In this document: in pieces, positions 60,114 to 64,000 of the stretch | How positions within the stretch are numbered: position 1 is the stretch's first letter | Layout of the letters: each line of letters begins with the position of its first letter | Assembly: GCA_037043015.1 (NCBI GenBank) | Contig: CM073321.1 | Location: 24,813,510 to 24,877,509, forward strand | Direction of reading: 5' to 3' | Length of the DNA: 64,000 bases | From: Bryum argenteum | Taxonomy: Eukaryota > Streptophyta > Bryopsida > Bryales > Bryaceae | Translations under genes and position numbers: made by a program | Notes under the pieces: generated by a model | What the model saw: only the letters and a program-made list of their open reading frames with translations | Database searches by the model: none | Told to the model about the DNA's origin: nothing

Positions 60114-61403
60114 TGTCGCAACCCTTGCTAGCTCACCTTGGCTTACACCAACTTTTTCCCAACTCTAGCAAGTGTCACGAGCGCTAACTCGCACATCCCC
60201 ACATGCACAAAGTTAGCTCTCCATACCAACCACCAAGCTCACTGCTTGGTTATCAATCCCTCTTACTCATGCAACCGGGACTCAACCCCTTCGTAGGTAG
60301 CCAATGGTTAGGTGCGGACTTCCACTTATGTCCAAGGCCCAACTTGGTGGCACTCCCATACCACGCGGCCTAACCGCACTTGGTGGTGTCTCCTCACCAC
60401 CGCCCATGACCACCATGGTGACCCCAAGGCCACCAAGTAATCACAACGCCGGCGGTGAGACACCACCCCACATCGGTAGAACTCATGGTCCTCATTTTGC
60501 CTATATGAGTCCCCATGGTGGAGCCCCAACACTAGCTCCCCCACCGGGACTCACCTTGTCCTTATGAGCCACCGTGGTGAAGCCCCAACACTAGCTCCAC
60601 CCACCGTGCCTCATTTTGCACTTTGAGTCCCCATGGTGGAGCCCCAACACTAGCTCCACCCATTGGGACTCACCTTGGCTTGGGAGTCCCCATGGTGAGG
60701 CCCCAACACTAGCCACACCACTCGGGACTCCCACCTTGGTCACCACCAAGGCACCATGGGAGTGGGGAGGAGACCAGCCCTCCCCATAGTATACTCTGTG
60801 GGATTCGGCAGCCCCTGGTCCTAGGTGAAGGGCTGGACCCTCACACCTCTAAGGTTTGGAAGACCACCCAATCTCCCAATGCCTTAGCCGCTGGAAGGCC
60901 CCGGAGACTTCCCGAACCTTCCAGGGCTCGTATCTACCTCGTCCCGCATCCAAACGCGACGAGCGACCACTCTATCGACATCTACTCGTCAAGTAGATGC
61001 CGATAGACACCTTACTTGCCTCATTCCGACAAGTATTGAGGGAGTTATGCCCCTCTGAAGATTCGGGAGTCCCGGGCCAGCTTCCAGTCCAGCACTGTCC
61101 CTGGACAGCACTCCCTTTAGTCCCACAATCTTCCAACTCCCATAACTTTTAGCTCACACCTCCAACTGAGGTGCTCCTTAGCATCCCGGAATCGTGGCAA
61201 CATGAGCTTCCATAATCTCATGTCCATTCCGTCGTGGCTCCTAGTCTCCGTGGGTGAGAGGCGTCTCCAACGCCCGGGGTCCTCTCCCACACTAGGCCCA
61301 CTTAGGTTCCCTTCACCTTGGCACCCCAAGGCCCGGGCGTCACTCCGGTGTCCCCCTTGGGCTCTTGGTGTTGCGGGCACTCCTCAAGGAGAGGTGCGCG
61401 ACA
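60114..61403 (-). repeat. B2 LTR, right copy (5' LTR)
   Basis: 1,290 bp. A primer-site remnant lies at about 60101-60113. It abuts the kinase gene copy 2 directly. Confidence 0.95.
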
Positions 61404-62791
61404 ATCTCCAAGTATTGGTCAAAAGCATTTGCCAAGTCTTGATTGCACCACCGGTCAGGCCCCGTTGTACTTTGGCAATTCTCGTAGGCCTTCGACATGC
61501 TCTTCTTGAGGATGCGTTGTGCTATTCGTGCCGTAGCAAACTCCTCCGAAGCGCAATCAAGAAGGGGAATAATGTGAATGTCATCACTCCGTTTGTACAA
61601 GTACGCCACCCGAGGATCTACCCAATATCGTGCTTGTAGAGTATCAATTCGCTCTTGGGGTTTTGTGAACGTATACAAGGACCTCATTTTATCATCCATG
61701 CTCGTACTTAGCCCCCAATCACATACTCCAATATACACCCGTGATTCATCTTGAGGGAAGTGAAGAAGTATGTTGTCTGGAGACACATCGTTGTGGAGGT
61801 AGTTCAACCGGTGGACTTCACACATGATATGCACTAAAGCCCAAGCAAGCTCTGTTCGTTTTTTGCGGAACCGAACCAACTGCCAAGCTCGAATAAGCTC
61901 ATCATCAGAATGAGGTGAGAGTCCGATCTCTCCATGAACATCATCTCCATATCTTGCATCAAGGGCCAACATCGATCGAATCGTGCCGCCATTCCACCAA
62001 TACGTATAGCCTTGGAATTTATTTGCATGAATGGCTATAAAACGAATAACACCTGGATGTTGTATCCTCACAGCAAGCGCCTCATTCTGATGCTCCACCT
62101 TGGCGAAGTCTGGTCGTGTCACAGCATGGATGGGAGTCTTTGCAGCAAATTCCCAAAACTCTTCAATACCCACAACCCCTCTTATGTGAACTTTGGAAAT
62201 TGTGCCGTATCCTCCCCTTAGAGTCCTCTTCTCAAGCTCGATGATACGGGCCGTCATAGGAATTACTACCAAATTATTCGTACGAACCAGCTCCATTAAC
62301 CTTCCTTGTTCCGTGCGCCACCATCCTATGGAACCAACCCGGTTTTTATTATTGGAATACGGCCTCATCACTTCTTGAAAAGCCTCCGTCCTCAATACCA
62401 CATCCCTGAACTCCTCATCACCCGCTCGAGTGGTTCTCTCATACCTCTTCAATATGTCGACAGCATTCCAAAGAGCATCAATTAATCTATCCTCCATTCA
62501 GTCCGTAAAACCACGCTTATCGGTCTCCGTTCTCCACACCGGATCTTGGAGCGCTTCCATCATGAGGTCCATCATGTCCTCCTTGAATTTGGCCACAACT
62601 TCCTCTTTGTATCTCACGTATTTGCTAAACAAACGTGGAAGACTATTAGCCTCATAAAATCACACGATTACATTCTCCCGAAGAAAGTTCTTGCACTTAT
62701 TGGATGGGTGCTCCCACTTCTCCAAATGTCTAACAACCCTTGGTCTCCGGCCTCGATTCCCCCCACAACCCCCAACCCTATGTTTGGGCAT
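61404..62791 (-). pseudogene. Protein-kinase-like gene, copy 2 (right end of element X), cut by the B2 LTR
   Basis: This is nearly identical to 23824-25213. ATG is at 62791 (MPKHR). A long unbroken frame from 62497 covers MEDRLIDALWN, the Gly loop GGYGTISKV, the AAK Lys, HNDVSPDN and DWG. In copy 1 the N-terminal part of this frame is broken, so copy 2 shows the family better. The C-terminus is lost: at 61403 the frame runs on into the LTR of B2 for about 20 codons. The same genomic position in copy 1 is unbroken at 23824, which marks the insertion point. A kinase role is inferred from the motifs. Confidence 0.75.
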
Positions 62792-62957
62792 CTTTGTGAA
62801 AAAAAAAGCAAAATCTCCCCCCTTACAAACGAAAAGACTTCTTTCCTCCGCAGGAAAAGGAGCCAGTGGATGAAAATTAAAAAAATTTCCAACCTACAGC
62901 TACTCCGCACCCTGATAACGAAGGAAAGAAGTGAGGAGAGTGGAGGACCGGTCGGCC

Positions 62958-62965
62958 TTATATAG
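62958..62965 (-). promoter_or_regulatory. TATA box of kinase copy 2
   Basis: CCTATATAAGG on the minus strand, as at 25380. Confidence 0.7.
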
Positions 62966-62967
62966 GC

Positions 62968-63350
62968 CGCGGTCGCATGGCCGACCGGCGACCTAGATCG
63001 GACGGCCGATGGCCGACCGGCCCGACCGATCTGACGGCCAGCGCCGACGGGCGCGACCGATCAGCCGCGGCCGACCGATCGGACGGCCGGCGCCGACCGG
63101 CCCGACCGATCGGCCCGGCCGACCCGACCGATCACCGGCGGCCGACCCGACCGGTCGCGGCCGATCGGACGGCCGACGGAGACCGCGACCGATCGGTCGG
63201 CCGACGCCGACCGGGGCCGATCCGACGGCCGACCGAAACCGCGACCGATCGGACGGCCGACGTCCGATCAAGCGACCGATCCGTCGGCTGCGACCGATCC
63301 TGCGGCGTCGACCGGTCGGTCGGCAAGGCCAATCGGACGGTTCTGTTCCG
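62968..63350. repeat. GC-rich near-palindromic array 6
   Basis: The same units as array 5, about 90 bases shorter. The flanking single-copy parts are nearly identical, so the length change lies in the repeat units. Confidence 0.85.
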
Positions 63351-63505
63351 CCCGATTGAATACAACGGTAATCACCTACACTCACAACACTATTTGAACG
63401 GCTACGATGCGATTTTCAATACGATCTGACGGTTAAAAAATTTACTACATGCATAGTAATTCCGATTTACCCCCCGGACGGACAGACATCCGTCCGACCA
63501 AAAAA

Positions 63506-63535
63506 ACCCAAAAGACGTTCGGATTGACATCCCTG
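63506..63535 (-). repeat. Right terminal inverted repeat of element X
   Basis: TGACATCCCTG ends at 63535, with GACGTTCGGA just inside. It is followed at once by the 8-bp copy TTCCGGAT and the rest of the family A LTR. Confidence 0.85.
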
Positions 63536-64000
63536 TTCCGGATACTCATTACCCGGAACTCCCACCAACACATGGGCGTGCCACTTGGTGGCACGGGGCG
63601 GCCTTCCACAAATGTCCAAGCTCCCAAGGGTGCTACTAATCACCCCCGGAGCTAACCGCCCTTATCCATTGTCCAACTTCCCACTAGTCCCCCTTCCACT
63701 GTTGTCTCTCACTTCATTCGGGACAGTTTCGGAAATCCTCCCGGAATCTGGCACTAGTTTTCTCGGGGACTAGTTTGGAGCGGGACTCTTTCCAACCCAA
63801 TGTTGCGGGATGCTCAAGAGCATTCCACAATGCCCAAGGTGTGGGAGTGAGGCTTCATTTCCATGCCTCACCCTTTTGAGCCATTCCCGGTTACTCCCGG
63901 GAACCGGCACTACTTATCACGGGGACTAACTTGGAGAAGGACACTTCCCAACCCCATGTTTGGAGATGCTCCAAAGCACTCTCCATTTTCCACAGGATGC
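63536..64000 (-). repeat. Family A LTR in reverse, right side of element X
   Basis: The reverse complement of the part of a family A LTR that corresponds to about 1800-2285. It begins with the target copy TTCCGGAT (63536-63543) and continues the LTR piece at 4168-4362. It runs off the window. Confidence 0.85.

Larger units (their letters stand above)
40361..61403 (-). mobile_element. B2: chromovirus of family B, split by B3 and C
   Basis: LTRs lie at 40361-41651 and 60114-61403. The internal parts are 41652-43078, 51129-52423 and 57360-60113, interrupted by B3 and C. Reading leftward: gag (about 60070-59130), zinc knuckle (about 58970), protease (about 58760), reverse transcriptase (about 58190-57700), RNase H (about 52340-51990), integrase (about 51730-51140) and chromodomain (about 42640-42490). 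The LTRs differ at roughly 15 sites by eye (about 1%) and share variants not found in B1 or B3, so they are of one subfamily. The flanks CGTTC (40356-40360) and ATCTC (61404-61408) do not match. The element is broken, with several breaks besides the two insertions. Confidence 0.9.
4363..63535 (+). mobile_element. Element X: cargo-bearing hAT DNA transposon with nested insertions and a foreign block
   Basis: The matched tips, the 8-bp target copies and the continuous family A LTR on both sides show that 4363 and 63535 are the ends of one insertion. Resident parts are a GC-rich subterminal array, a TATA box, a hAT transposase on the plus strand, a RING-type gene (minus), a paralogue (plus) and a kinase-like gene (minus) next to the right tip. 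A gypsy element (F) was inserted later in the 5' leader. The block from about 23824 to 61403 (second kinase end, split host gene, B1, D, B2 with B3 and C) is not part of the basic element. Removing it and F leaves about 17 kb. The gene content is far above the usual hAT set. Confidence 0.75.

Noticed and set aside
1-64000. tRNA or rRNA genes
   Set aside because: I saw no convincing tRNA cloverleaf or rRNA stretch by reading; a covariance-model scan would settle it.

Overview
The window is a repeat-dense piece of nuclear DNA, most likely from a green plant of the streptophyte line. The evidence is Ty3/gypsy chromoviruses with a plant-style initiator-Met primer site and chromodomain, a short run of plant-type telomere repeat (CCCTAAA) near 19.3 kb, GT-AG introns and TATA-box promoters. 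I cannot name the species; a charophyte alga or an early land plant would fit, but that is a guess.

The outermost layer is an old gypsy family (family A), seen as LTR pieces at 1-4362 and again at 63536-64000. A hAT-type DNA transposon (element X) sits inside one family A LTR. Its left tip is at 4363 (CAGGGATGTCA) and its right tip at 63535 (TGACATCCCTG). The 8-bp target copies TTCCAGAT (4355-4362) and TTCCGGAT (63536-63543) flank it, and the same LTR resumes on the far side. X now spans about 59 kb. Without later insertions and the foreign block it would be about 17 kb. It carries a hAT transposase (9555-12452), a RING protein with a SUMO-interaction-like motif (13031-16222, minus), a paralogue with a Tyr/Gly-rich tail (21795-23005) and a protein-kinase-like gene next to the right tip (minus). 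Each promoter has a TATA box behind a long array of GC-rich near-palindromic repeats.

A second copy of the right end (called Y here, 23824-26049) is about 97-98% alike by eye to 61404-63535. It ends inside a different gene at 26050. That gene (minus, 26050-35967) has two clear introns, begins with ARTKQTA like histone H3, and has a ParB-like DGQHH motif. It is also split by a young chromovirus (B1, 27349-35392). Upstream lie a 30-bp minisatellite (35989-36760) and an LTR-like element (D) carrying a 599-codon gene (37934-39733).

From 40361 to 61403 lies chromovirus B2 (minus). It is itself split by a full-length copy B3 (43079-51128) and by a 4.9-kb LTR-like element C (52424-57359) that carries a relative of the D gene. 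The two ends of B2 lack matching target copies. Together with the duplicated kinase end, this points to ectopic recombination or a misjoined assembly between X and a second locus. After B2 come the second kinase copy, its promoter array, the right tip of X and the interrupted family A LTR.

Many non-LTR genes here show small frame breaks, so pseudogene decay and long-read indel errors both remain possible.
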